A DNA stretch of 64,000 bases from contig CABZXU010000003.1 in assembly GCA_902529805.1 (NCBI GenBank), forward strand, positions 1 to 64,000, given 5' to 3'. The notes below the pieces were generated by a model that saw only the letters and a list, made by a program, of their open reading frames with translations, did not search any database and was not told the origin of the DNA. Positions 45,859 through 54,095 of this stretch are shown here, piece by piece. This stretch comes from an uncultured Marinoscillum sp. (lineage in GTDB: Bacteria; Bacteroidota; Bacteroidia; Cytophagales; MED-G16). Both the position numbers and the translations under genes were made by a program. Every line of letters begins with the position of its first letter. Within the stretch, counting starts at the first letter, position 1.

Positions 45859-47124
45859 TTATACTAATACCGTTTGATTTCTATCTGGACCAACAGAAAC
45901 TAACTTAATAGGTATTTTTAAATTATTTTCTATAAACTGAATATAATTTATTAATTCTTTTGGAAAATCAGATTTTTCTTTACAATTAGATATATCATTT
46001 TTCCACCCATCAAATGATTCATAAATAGGTTCGAGTGTGGAATCACCAATAGTAGATGGAAAATAATCAATTTCTTTTCCTTCAAATAAATATTTAGTGC
46101 AAAGGAAAACTTTATCAAAACCTGATAAAACATCTGCTTTCATCATAAATAATTCTGTAACACCATTTAACATTAACGCATATTTAAGTGCTAATAAATC
46201 TAACCATCCACATCTTCTCGCTCTTCCGGTGGTAGAGCCAAACTCATTTCCTTTTTTTGCTATTTTCTCACCTTCTTTGTCAAATAGTTCAGTAGGAAAA
46301 GGTCCTTTCCCAACTCTTGTGCAATATGCTTTAAAAACACCATACACTTTATCTACTTTTTTTGGTGAAACACCTAATCCTATACATGCGCCTGCAGTAG
46401 TTGTATTAGAAGAGGTAACAAAAGGATAGCTACCAAAATCAATATCCAGCAATGTTCCCTGAGCTCCTTCAGCTAAAACATTTTTTCCTTTATTTAAATT
46501 TTTATTAATCAAGTATTCCGTATCTGTTAAATTAAATTTTTTTAAAAAATTTATTGAATCAAAAAATTGTTTTTCTTCAGAATTAAATTCTTGTAAATTA
46601 ATATCCTTAAATAAATATGAATGCATCTCTTTTTGTCTTTCATATTTATTTTTAAAACTTTCATATTTAATATCTCCTACCCTTAAGCCATGCCTACCTA
46701 TCTTATCTTGGTAAGTGGGACCTATTCCTCTTAATGTTGACCCTATTTTTTTATCTCCTTTTTCTTTTTCTAAAATTTTATCAATAAACCTATGGGATGG
46801 AGTTATTAATTGAACTTTATTAGAAATAAAAAGATTATCAAACAATTTTAGTCCAAATTTTAATTCTATTTTTTCTATTTCGTTCTTAAAAATCACAGGG
46901 TCAAGAACAACACCATTTCCAATAATATTTAATGAGTTTTTGCTAAATATTCCAGATGGAATTTGATGAAGAACATGCTTTTTATTATCAAATTCAAGAG
47001 TATGACCCGCATTTGGCCCTCCTTGAAATCTAGCTACCAAATCATATTTATTTGAAAGATAATCAACTACCTTACCTTTTCCTTCATCACCCCATTGGAG
47101 ACCTAACAAAACATCTAAAGACAT
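45859..47124 (-). CDS. purA: adenylosuccinate synthetase
   Basis: GTP-dependent ligase that joins IMP and aspartate, the first step from IMP to AMP. Key motifs are LGLQWGDEGKGKVVD at the N terminus, GGPNAGHT, and later GSTTGRARRCGWLDLLAL. The ORF track starts at 47163 with a lysine/arginine run that is really the Fur C terminus in another frame. ATG 47124 gives MSLDVLLGLQWGDEGKG and a normal length of about 421 residues, 4 bases after the fur stop. It is third in relA-fur-purA; purine synthesis at this step is a known ppGpp target. Confidence 0.95.
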   Translation of the reverse strand: MSLDVLLGLQWGDEGKGKVVDYLSNKYDLVARFQGGPNAGHTLEFDNKKHVLHQIPSGIFSKNSLNIIGNGVVLDPVIFKNEIEKIELKFGLKLFDNLFISNKVQLITPSHRFIDKILEKEKGDKKIGSTLRGIGPTYQDKIGRHGLRVGDIKYESFKNKYERQKEMHSYLFKDINLQEFNSEEKQFFDSINFLKKFNLTDTEYLINKNLNKGKNVLAEGAQGTLLDIDFGSYPFVTSSNTTTAGACIGLGVSPKKVDKVYGVFKAYCTRVGKGPFPTELFDKEGEKIAKKGNEFGSTTGRARRCGWLDLLALKYALMLNGVTELFMMKADVLSGFDKVFLCTKYLFEGKEIDYFPSTIGDSTLEPIYESFDGWKNDISNCKEKSDFPKELINYIQFIENNLKIPIKLVSVGPDRNQTVLV

Positions 47125-47128
47125 TATC

Positions 47129-47578
47129 TTAACTTTTCTTTTTCTTTTTCTTTTTCTTACCAAAAAAATATAGAGAATGACTATCTATTTCTACATCATA
47201 AATTTTCTCTATTGAATTTTTTATTAGTTGTATTCTAGGATCACAAAATTCTAATATTTCATCATTTTCTAAAATCAAATGATCATGTTGTCTGTACCCA
47301 AAAGCCTTTTCATATTTAAATGTATTGTTCTTAAATATATGTTTAGTTACAAGATCTAGGTCTACAAGTAAATCAAGAGTATTATATATAGTAGCTCTAC
47401 TTACGCTAAATTTACTTTTTTTCATTCTATTATATAACTCATCGGCATCAAAATGATGGTTAAAATCATATATTTCTTCTAGTATAGCATATCTCTCAGG
47501 GGTCTTTCTCTGTTTTTTTAATTCTATGTGATTATCAAGAATTTTTTTAATTTGATCCATTACTTTACTTTGACTCAT
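47129..47578 (-). CDS. fur: Fur family transcriptional regulator lacking usual structural-zinc cysteines
   Basis: A 149-residue Fur protein: winged-helix part with HHFDADELYNRMKKSKFSVSRATIYNTLDLLVDLDLV (recognition helix) and dimerisation domain with YRQHDHLI and FCDPRIQLIKNSIEKIY. The usual CxxC after HDHLI is absent (HDHLILENDEILEF), and the C-terminal cysteine pair is replaced by GKKKKKKKKS, encoded by a four-copy AAGAAA hexamer. It may therefore bind metal with fewer structural ligands; DNA-binding parts look intact. It lies between relA and purA with gaps of 4 and 21 bases. Confidence 0.88.
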   Translation of the reverse strand: MSQSKVMDQIKKILDNHIELKKQRKTPERYAILEEIYDFNHHFDADELYNRMKKSKFSVSRATIYNTLDLLVDLDLVTKHIFKNNTFKYEKAFGYRQHDHLILENDEILEFCDPRIQLIKNSIEKIYDVEIDSHSLYFFGKKKKKKKKS

Positions 47579-47599
47579 TACTTTTGCTATTAAAATATT

Positions 47600-49795
47600 T
47601 TATTCCTCAAATCTAGATACTTTAATTACATTTCTAACCTTTTGAAGTTTTTTTATTAGTCTTAAAAGATGAATTGTATTATTTACATACAATTGTATCT
47701 TACCTTCAAAAACACCACTATTAGAATTAATAGATATTGATTTCATATTAACTTTTAATTCAGATGAAATAATCTTTGAGATATCATCAATAATGCCAAC
47801 CCTATCAGTTCCTTTAATTTTTAGCGAACTTAAAAAAGAAATTTCATTTTTCGAATGCCACTTTGCTTTTAAAATTCTATAAGCATATTTTGATAATAAT
47901 TCAGGTGAATTTTTACAATTTGTTCTATGAATTTTGACACCATCTTTTATTGTTATAAAACCAAATACATCATCACCTGGGATTGGGTTACAACATTCAG
48001 AAAATTTGTAATCCATTAAACCAACCCTGTCGTCTAATACTATGTAATTATCATTATCAGATTTTTTTAGAGTTTTCTTAGATTTAGTATTTGACTTTGG
48101 GTTTATTTTTTTCTTTTCTAAATCAATTGATTCTTTATACTTCTTTAAGCTCTTTAAATCAATTTTATCTTTTCCTGTATCAAAATATAAATCCACAATA
48201 TTTTTATAACCAAAATAATTAGAAATAGAAGAAATATTTTTTTCAAAATCAATATTTAAATTATTCAATTTTCTTTTTAAAGTTTCTTTGCCAAGTGAAT
48301 AGTAGTTTTTATTACTTTTACTAAAACTTAGTTTAATAGCTGATTTCGATTTAGAACTTACAACAATATTCAACCAATCTTCAGAGGGTTTTTGATTTTT
48401 AGATGTTAAAATATCAATTTGATCACCATTTTTAACTATATGGTTTATTGGAACTAATTTTTGGTTAATTTTTCCACCTATACACTTTAAGCCTATTTCC
48501 GAATGAATTGCAAATGCAAAATCTAAAACAGTTGAATTAAAAGGTAGAGTTATCAAATCTCCCTTAGGAGTAAATACAAATACCTCATCATTATAAAGTT
48601 CACCTTTGAAATCTTCAAGTAGCTCTAGTGCATTTGAATCATTTTGATCTAAAAATTCTCTAACATTGTTAATCCATTTTTCTAACTTACTATCACTTTT
48701 CGAATTTTCTTTATACTTCCAGTGAGCTGCAAATCCCTTTTCAGCAATATCATCCATTCTTTTAGTTCTAATTTGAACTTCAACCCATTGCCCAGTATTA
48801 CTCATCACTGTAGTATGAAGAGACTCATATCCATTACTTTTAGGAGTTGAAACCCAATCCTTTAATCTATCAGGGTTCGGTTGGTAGCAGTCAGTAACAA
48901 TCGAATAAATTTTCCAGCAAATTGACTTTTCTTCAACTAATGGGGAATCCATTATTATTCTAATTGCAAATAAATCATAAACTTCATCAAAAGTAATATC
49001 TTGTTTTTTCATTTTATTATAAATTGAAAATACAGATTTAGGACGACCAAAAATTTTGATCTTTTTATCTAAATCTTTAGTTCTATTTTTAATTGGTCTA
49101 ATAAATGATTTTATGAATTTATCTCTTTTCTCTTTGGATGAACTGAGTTTTTTAATGATAGAAATATAATCTTTCTTATTAGTATACTTTAAATATAAAT
49201 CTTCCAATTCAGTCTTAATTGAAAAAATTCCTAATCTATGAGCGAGAGGAGCATAGATATATATACTTTCTGATGCAATTTTTATTTGAGATTTTCTATT
49301 CATACTATCCAATGTTCTCATATTATGAAGTCTATCAGCCAATTTTATTAAAACAACTCTTAAATCATCTGAAATTGTAAGAATCATTTTTTTAAAATTT
49401 TCAGCTTGTTTAGAGATTTCAGGACTAAAAAATCCAGATATTTTTGTTAATCCATCACAAATTTTTGAAACTGGTTTTCCAAATTCTTTCTCTAAATAAT
49501 CTAGTGTTAGATCAGTATCTTCTACCACATCATGTAATAATGCACAAATTATAGATGTAGAATCTAAACCTAATTCTTTAATACAAATTTGAGCAACAGA
49601 TAAAGGATGCAAAATATATGGCTCTCCAGATTTTCTTCTCATATTTTTATGAGCTTCTAAAGAAATTTTAAATGCTTTTTTAATAAGAACTAATTCATCT
49701 TTATTAATTACAGATTGAGAATATCTAAGTAATTTTCTATAATCACGTAGAATAAGTTTTTTGTCTAGTTCTTTAGTAACATTATTAGATTTCAT
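47600..49795 (-). CDS. relA: bifunctional (p)ppGpp synthetase/hydrolase
   Basis: A 731-residue long RSH enzyme controlling the stringent response. The domains in order are HD hydrolase (PYILHPLSVAQICI, ALLHDVVEDTDL, LADRLHNMRTL), synthetase (FDEVYDLFAIRII, WVSTPKSNGYESLHTTV), TGS (VFVFTPKGDLITLPFNSTVLDFAFAIHSEIG) and a C-terminal zinc-finger/ACT part (CCNPIPGDDVFGFITIKDGVKIHRTNCKN then a regulatory ACT). The intact HD motif indicates hydrolase as well as synthetase activity. It begins a leftward unit relA-fur-purA; a divergent tRNA/tig promoter shares the 79-base gap. Confidence 0.95.
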   Translation of the reverse strand: MKSNNVTKELDKKLILRDYRKLLRYSQSVINKDELVLIKKAFKISLEAHKNMRRKSGEPYILHPLSVAQICIKELGLDSTSIICALLHDVVEDTDLTLDYLEKEFGKPVSKICDGLTKISGFFSPEISKQAENFKKMILTISDDLRVVLIKLADRLHNMRTLDSMNRKSQIKIASESIYIYAPLAHRLGIFSIKTELEDLYLKYTNKKDYISIIKKLSSSKEKRDKFIKSFIRPIKNRTKDLDKKIKIFGRPKSVFSIYNKMKKQDITFDEVYDLFAIRIIMDSPLVEEKSICWKIYSIVTDCYQPNPDRLKDWVSTPKSNGYESLHTTVMSNTGQWVEVQIRTKRMDDIAEKGFAAHWKYKENSKSDSKLEKWINNVREFLDQNDSNALELLEDFKGELYNDEVFVFTPKGDLITLPFNSTVLDFAFAIHSEIGLKCIGGKINQKLVPINHIVKNGDQIDILTSKNQKPSEDWLNIVVSSKSKSAIKLSFSKSNKNYYSLGKETLKRKLNNLNIDFEKNISSISNYFGYKNIVDLYFDTGKDKIDLKSLKKYKESIDLEKKKINPKSNTKSKKTLKKSDNDNYIVLDDRVGLMDYKFSECCNPIPGDDVFGFITIKDGVKIHRTNCKNSPELLSKYAYRILKAKWHSKNEISFLSSLKIKGTDRVGIIDDISKIISSELKVNMKSISINSNSGVFEGKIQLYVNNTIHLLRLIKKLQKVRNVIKVSRFEE

Positions 49796-49853
49796 TTAAA
49801 AAAATTTCTAATTGAAATTTAATCTAATTTTTCTCATTAAAATAATTTATTTC

Positions 49854-49861
49854 TACATTTG
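49854..49861 (+). promoter_or_regulatory. -7 box upstream of tRNA-Leu/tig
   Basis: TACATTTG matches the Bacteroidota -7 consensus, with TTC 20 bases upstream in place of TTG. The expected start is just before the tRNA 5' end, so it would drive tRNA-Leu and probably trigger factor. Confidence 0.5.
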
Positions 49862-49874
49862 CTGTCCAATAAAA

Positions 49875-49956
49875 GCGGATGTGGCGAAATTGGTAGACGC
49901 ACTAGACTTAGGATCTAGCGCCGAAAGGCATGGGGGTTCGAGTCCCTCCATCCGCA
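49875..49956 (+). tRNA. trnL: tRNA-Leu (anticodon TAG)
   Basis: An 82-base class II tRNA with acceptor stem GCGGATG/CATCCGC, discriminator A, D-arm GCGAAATTGGTAGACGC, anticodon stem CTAGA/TCTAG around loop CTTAGGA (anticodon TAG, reading CUA), a leucine-type long variable arm GCCGAAAGGC, and T-loop TTCGAGT. CCA is not encoded. It ends 17 bases before the start of tig. Confidence 0.96.
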
Positions 49957-49973
49957 CTATAAAAAGTTAATAT

Positions 49974-51320
49974 ATGAATATTTCTATTACTAAAAAATCA
50001 ACAACTGAGTCAATTATTATAATAAAAATTATTCCAAGTGATTATTTAAATAAAATTGATAATAAAATTAATGAGATAAAACCAAAACTTAATTTAAAGG
50101 GCTTCAGGCCAGGAAAAGTCCCATCTCAACTTATAAAAAAAATGTATGGTAAAAGCATATTAATTGAAGAGATTAATAAATTAACAAGTCATGAGTTAAC
50201 AAATTATATAAGAGAAAAGAAAATAAATATGATAGGCGAACCAGTTGCAGAAAAATCAGATGAAACAAAAATAAATTGGGAAAAAGAAACCGATTTTGAA
50301 TTCAAATTTAGAATTGGTATGGTAAGCGAATTTAAATTAGAAAAATTCTCTAAATCCACAAAATTTAATAAATATGATATTAAAATTGATAAAAAAATTA
50401 TAAATGAAACTATACAAAATTTACAAAATCAATTCCCAGTATTTGTTGACTCAAAAGAAGTTAAAAATGATTCTATAGTGGAAGGAAAAATTATTAATTC
50501 TGAAAAATATCAAAAACAAAATTTAAAATTATTTTTAAAATCATTAAATCAAAATGAAACTAAAAAATTTTTAAAGAAAAAAATTAGCAATAAGATTGAT
50601 TTTTCATTGTACAAATTAAGTGATTCAAATGTCCACCAGCTAAATCAAATTTTTCAAACAAACCATAAATCAATTAATGAATTTGAGGATAAAATCAGTT
50701 TTCAAATTGATAAAATTTCAACACAAAAACCCGCAGATATCAATGATGAATTATTTGAAAAAGTGTTTGGAAAGGGAAACATAAAAAATAAATCAGAATT
50801 TGAGAATAAAATTAAAGAATCTATAAAATCAAATTATGATAGAGAAAGTGATATACTTTTGAATAGATCGATTCAAAAACAAATTACAAATAAACATAAC
50901 ATCTCCATCCCTGATGAATTTTTAAAAAATTGGATTCAAAAAAACAATGATAAAAAATCATCAGACGAAATAATTAATAAGAATTATAAAAATTATTGTC
51001 AAGAATTAAAATGGACATTTATTGTCGATAAAATTGTAGAAAAAGAAAGTATTAAAGTAGAAAATAATGAAATTGAAGAAACTGCTAAAAATCAAATAAG
51101 ATATCAACTAGCGTCCTCAGGAATTCAAAACCCAGAAAAGGAGTTAGATAAATTTGTAAAAAGTTATTTAGGCCAAAAAAATGGTGACAACTATTTTAAA
51201 ATACACAATCAATTAAAATCAGATAAAGCAATGAATGCAATTAAAAAAAGAATATCTATCTCAAATAAAAATATTACTTTTGATAAATTTAAATCTTTAT
51301 CAATAAAAGAGTTAAAATAA
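49974..51320 (+). CDS. tig: trigger factor chaperone
   Basis: Ribosome-associated chaperone for nascent chains. Of the 448 residues the N-terminal ribosome-binding domain includes LNLKGFRPGKVPSQLIKKMYGKSIL, containing the family's GFRxGKxP signature. The rest is a diverged, lysine-rich PPIase-like and arm region ending DKFKSLSIKELK. It is followed by clpP, an arrangement conserved in many bacteria, but here clpX does not come next. Confidence 0.93.
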   Translation: MNISITKKSTTESIIIIKIIPSDYLNKIDNKINEIKPKLNLKGFRPGKVPSQLIKKMYGKSILIEEINKLTSHELTNYIREKKINMIGEPVAEKSDETKINWEKETDFEFKFRIGMVSEFKLEKFSKSTKFNKYDIKIDKKIINETIQNLQNQFPVFVDSKEVKNDSIVEGKIINSEKYQKQNLKLFLKSLNQNETKKFLKKKISNKIDFSLYKLSDSNVHQLNQIFQTNHKSINEFEDKISFQIDKISTQKPADINDELFEKVFGKGNIKNKSEFENKIKESIKSNYDRESDILLNRSIQKQITNKHNISIPDEFLKNWIQKNNDKKSSDEIINKNYKNYCQELKWTFIVDKIVEKESIKVENNEIEETAKNQIRYQLASSGIQNPEKELDKFVKSYLGQKNGDNYFKIHNQLKSDKAMNAIKKRISISNKNITFDKFKSLSIKELK

Positions 51321-51347
51321 TTTATCTTTAATATTAAATTTTAGTAT

Positions 51348-52022
51348 ATGAATATCAAAAAAGAGTTTAGAGATTATGTTGTTAAAAACAAAAATATTAG
51401 TGGTCATGTGTTTGATTCATATGTAGAAAAAGTTGAGAATATGACAAGAGCAGTAATTGAAGAAAGACCAACTAATTTTAGAGAAATTGATGTTTTTTCT
51501 AGACTAATTATGGATCGAATTATTTTTTTAGGGATGCAAGTAGAAGAGAACATATCAAATATAATCACAGCTCAATTATTGTTTTTAGAATCAGTTGATT
51601 CAAAAAAAGATATTTTATTATATATAAATAGTCCAGGCGGCTCTGTTTATGCAGGCCTTGGTATTTACGATACCATGCAATATGTATCACCTGATGTGGC
51701 AACTATATGTACTGGAATGGCGGCTTCAATGGGTGCAGTTTTACTAGCAGGGGGAGCTAAAAATAAAAGATCTGCTTTAAAACACTCAAGAATTATGATT
51801 CATCAGCCAAGTGGAGGAATGCATGGCCAATCGAAAGATATGGAAATTAGTCTTAAACAGATGCAAGAACTAAGAAAAGATATATACACAATTTTATCTG
51901 AACACACTGGTAAGACATATAATCAAATCGAAAAGGATTCTGATCGTGATAATTGGATGCGAGCTGAAGAAGCTAAAAAGTATGGATTAATTGATGAAAT
52001 TTTAGTTAGAAAGGTAAAATAA
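51348..52022 (+). CDS. clpP: ATP-dependent Clp protease proteolytic subunit
   Basis: Serine protease that forms tetradecamers and degrades proteins fed by ClpX or ClpA/C. The 224 residues carry Ser127 in GMAASMGAV, His152 in RIMIHQPSGG and the aspartate in DRDNWM, the catalytic triad, plus LYINSPGGSVYAGLGIYD. It shares a direction with tig after a 27-base gap and converges on lpxB, whose stop is 2 bases away. No clpX or clpC lies in the window. Confidence 0.96.
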   Translation: MNIKKEFRDYVVKNKNISGHVFDSYVEKVENMTRAVIEERPTNFREIDVFSRLIMDRIIFLGMQVEENISNIITAQLLFLESVDSKKDILLYINSPGGSVYAGLGIYDTMQYVSPDVATICTGMAASMGAVLLAGGAKNKRSALKHSRIMIHQPSGGMHGQSKDMEISLKQMQELRKDIYTILSEHTGKTYNQIEKDSDRDNWMRAEEAKKYGLIDEILVRKVK

Positions 52023-52024
52023 AT

Positions 52025-53131
52025 TTATTTCTCCATAATATGTGAAGCAATTTTAGAAATAACATTTCTTTTATTTAGAACTCTTATTATTTCTTTATAT
52101 CCATTTTTAATTTTATTGTTATAATCATTATTTGAAAGTATTCTATTTATTTCTCCTTTTACTTTTTTTGGATTAAAATCATTTTGTATAAGCTCTTTAA
52201 TTAACTGTTTATTAAGTATCAGGTTAACTAAAGAAATATAATTTATTTTTAATAGCATTTTACCTATTAGATATGATAAATAAGAAGTTTTGTAAACTAC
52301 TATCTGAGGAATATTTAATAAGGCAACTTCTAAACTAGCTGTTCCAGAAACAGTAACTGCAACATCAGATTGTTTTACTAGGTCATAAGTACGGCCAGTA
52401 ATTAGCTTAACATTTTTTAAATTTTTAATAGGTTCATAAAGTGTACTATCAATATGATCAACATATGAAACAAAAAATAAATTATCTGGCATTGAACAAA
52501 TTATTTCTTTAAAAATTGGAATTGAATTAGAAACTTCAGAAACTCTACTTCCAGGTAATAATGATATAGTATTTTTATAGTTAGATTTAAATTCAATTTT
52601 TTTAAATTTATATTCATCAATTATTGAATATAATGGGCTTCCGTAATAAAAGATTTTTAAATTATATTTTTTATAAAAATCTACTTCAAATGGTAATATT
52701 GAAAATGTTATATCTACATGTTTTTTAATTTGATAAATTCTTTTTGAGTTCCATGCCCAAACTTTAGGAGGTATAAAATAAATCACTTTTATACCCTTTC
52801 TCTTACAATATTTTGCAAGTCTTAAATTAAAACCAGGAAAGTCAATTAATATTACAACACTTGGCTTAGTATCATCCAAATGTTTTTTAATTAAATTAAT
52901 CTTATTTAAAAAAATATGAAAATTTTTAATTACCTCATAAAAACCCATAAAATTATAGGACTTGTAATGCTGCAGAAGATTTCCTCCAGCTTCTTTCATC
53001 ATATCACCACCCCAATAATTAATGACTGCATTTGGATTAATATTGAGTAACTCCTTGATTAATTTGCTTCCATATAGATCTCCAGATTTTTCACCAGCAA
53101 TTAAAAAAAAATTATTTGCCCTCTGAACCAT
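52025..53131 (-). CDS. lpxB: lipid-A-disaccharide synthase
   Basis: GT19 enzyme that condenses UDP-diacylglucosamine with lipid X to give the lipid A disaccharide, at the inner membrane. The 368 residues open with FFLIAGEKSGDLYGSKLI; later motifs are VVILIDFPGFNLRLAKYCKRKG, YFIPPKVWAWNSKRI, LLPGSRVSEV and VSGTASLEVALLNIPQIVVYKTS. It overlaps the queD gene by 20 bases and is the last gene of the PRTase-queD-lpxB run. Together with waaA it documents the lipopolysaccharide pathway. Confidence 0.94.
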   Translation of the reverse strand: MVQRANNFFLIAGEKSGDLYGSKLIKELLNINPNAVINYWGGDMMKEAGGNLLQHYKSYNFMGFYEVIKNFHIFLNKINLIKKHLDDTKPSVVILIDFPGFNLRLAKYCKRKGIKVIYFIPPKVWAWNSKRIYQIKKHVDITFSILPFEVDFYKKYNLKIFYYGSPLYSIIDEYKFKKIEFKSNYKNTISLLPGSRVSEVSNSIPIFKEIICSMPDNLFFVSYVDHIDSTLYEPIKNLKNVKLITGRTYDLVKQSDVAVTVSGTASLEVALLNIPQIVVYKTSYLSYLIGKMLLKINYISLVNLILNKQLIKELIQNDFNPKKVKGEINRILSNNDYNNKIKNGYKEIIRVLNKRNVISKIASHIMEK

Positions 53132-53543
53132 AATATTCTACTGAATTTTTTGGGGTTTCATAAAGTTTAATACGGTGTAAAAAACATTTATAATCTTCTA
53201 AAGAAGAAATTTTTTTCTCTAAAATATTCCAAAACTCTATAACAACATTTTCGGTAGATGTAATTTTATTTTTTAAAAATGGGACATCTAAATTCAAGTT
53301 TTTATGATCAACCTTACTTATTATTTCATCATTAATTATTTTAGATAAAAGCTTTAAGTTAATAACCATTCCATCATCATTATTAACTTTTCCTTTTATT
53401 GTAACAAACAATTCATAATTATGACCATGCCAATTTTCATTAGAACAATCACCGTATACTTGAAAGTTTTTTTCTTTTGACCACGATGGGTTATATAGCT
53501 TATGAGCTGCATTAAAATGCTCTTTTCTAGTTAAATAAATCAT
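53112..53543 (-). CDS. queD: 6-carboxytetrahydropterin synthase (QueD)
   Basis: A 143-residue 6-pyruvoyl-tetrahydropterin synthase family enzyme, used in queuosine tRNA modification. Zinc-ligand histidines are seen in HFNAAHKL and in WHGHNYEL, with the catalytic cysteine in GDCSNENWHGH. The acid near the end (ETPKNSVEY) fits the family. It overlaps the upstream PRTase by 4 bases and lpxB by 20. A human-type tetrahydropterin role is less likely in this setting. Confidence 0.92.
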   Translation of the reverse strand: MIYLTRKEHFNAAHKLYNPSWSKEKNFQVYGDCSNENWHGHNYELFVTIKGKVNNDDGMVINLKLLSKIINDEIISKVDHKNLNLDVPFLKNKITSTENVVIEFWNILEKKISSLEDYKCFLHRIKLYETPKNSVEYYGSEGK

Positions 53544-54025
53544 AATAAATATCCTTCATTTTTTTTAAAATCAATTTTAATATGTTCATTAATTGTTGTA
53601 TTTAATTTTACTCCACTATATTTTGCAAGAATAGGAAATTTTTTATGGCTTCTATCTACCAAAACTGCTACTTCTATTTTTTTTGGATAAAAAGGTAAAA
53701 TTAAATTAATAGAATACGCAATTGTTTTACCTGAATTAAGAACATCATCAACTATAATAACAACCTTTCCATTTAATGAATCCCTTTCTAAATCTAATTT
53801 ATTAAGTGTAGAATTATTAACATCTATCTTAAGGTTATAAGATTCTATATTTACTGGAAATAAATTATCTAAATTTTTTTTAATTCTATTTGATAAAATA
53901 TTTCCATTAGAATTTATTCCAAATAATATAACTTTTTTCTCTTCTAAATTATTTTCATATAATTCATATGAAAGTCTTTTTATTTTTTGACTTATTTGAT
54001 TTGAATTCAGGATTACATTAGACAT
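53540..54025 (-). CDS. PyrR-like phosphoribosyltransferase family protein
   Basis: A 161-residue type I phosphoribosyltransferase with the PRPP loop VVIIVDDVLNSGKTIAYS (about residue 90). In length and the LVDRSHKKFPILAKYSGVKL segment it resembles PyrR, the pyrimidine attenuator protein/uracil PRTase, and related Bacteroidota PRTases. Whether it binds pyr mRNA cannot be judged, as no pyr attenuator is in the window. It is the first gene of a three-gene run with queD and lpxB. Confidence 0.8.
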   Translation of the reverse strand: MSNVILNSNQISQKIKRLSYELYENNLEEKKVILFGINSNGNILSNRIKKNLDNLFPVNIESYNLKIDVNNSTLNKLDLERDSLNGKVVIIVDDVLNSGKTIAYSINLILPFYPKKIEVAVLVDRSHKKFPILAKYSGVKLNTTINEHIKIDFKKNEGYLL

Positions 54026-54095
54026 AAAACTAAAATATTAAATATATAATTATTGATTGGCAAATATTATTATAATAGTATAAAGAACTATACAG

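Noticed and set aside
47125-47163. Extended PurA N terminus MVRKRKRKRKVKI
   Set aside because: It is the fur 3' hexamer repeat read in another frame; purA homologues begin at the internal MSLDVLLGLQ.
52016-52029. AAATAAATTTATTT palindrome between clpP and lpxB as a terminator
   Set aside because: It is short and AT-only with essentially no loop, so chance is likely in this genome.
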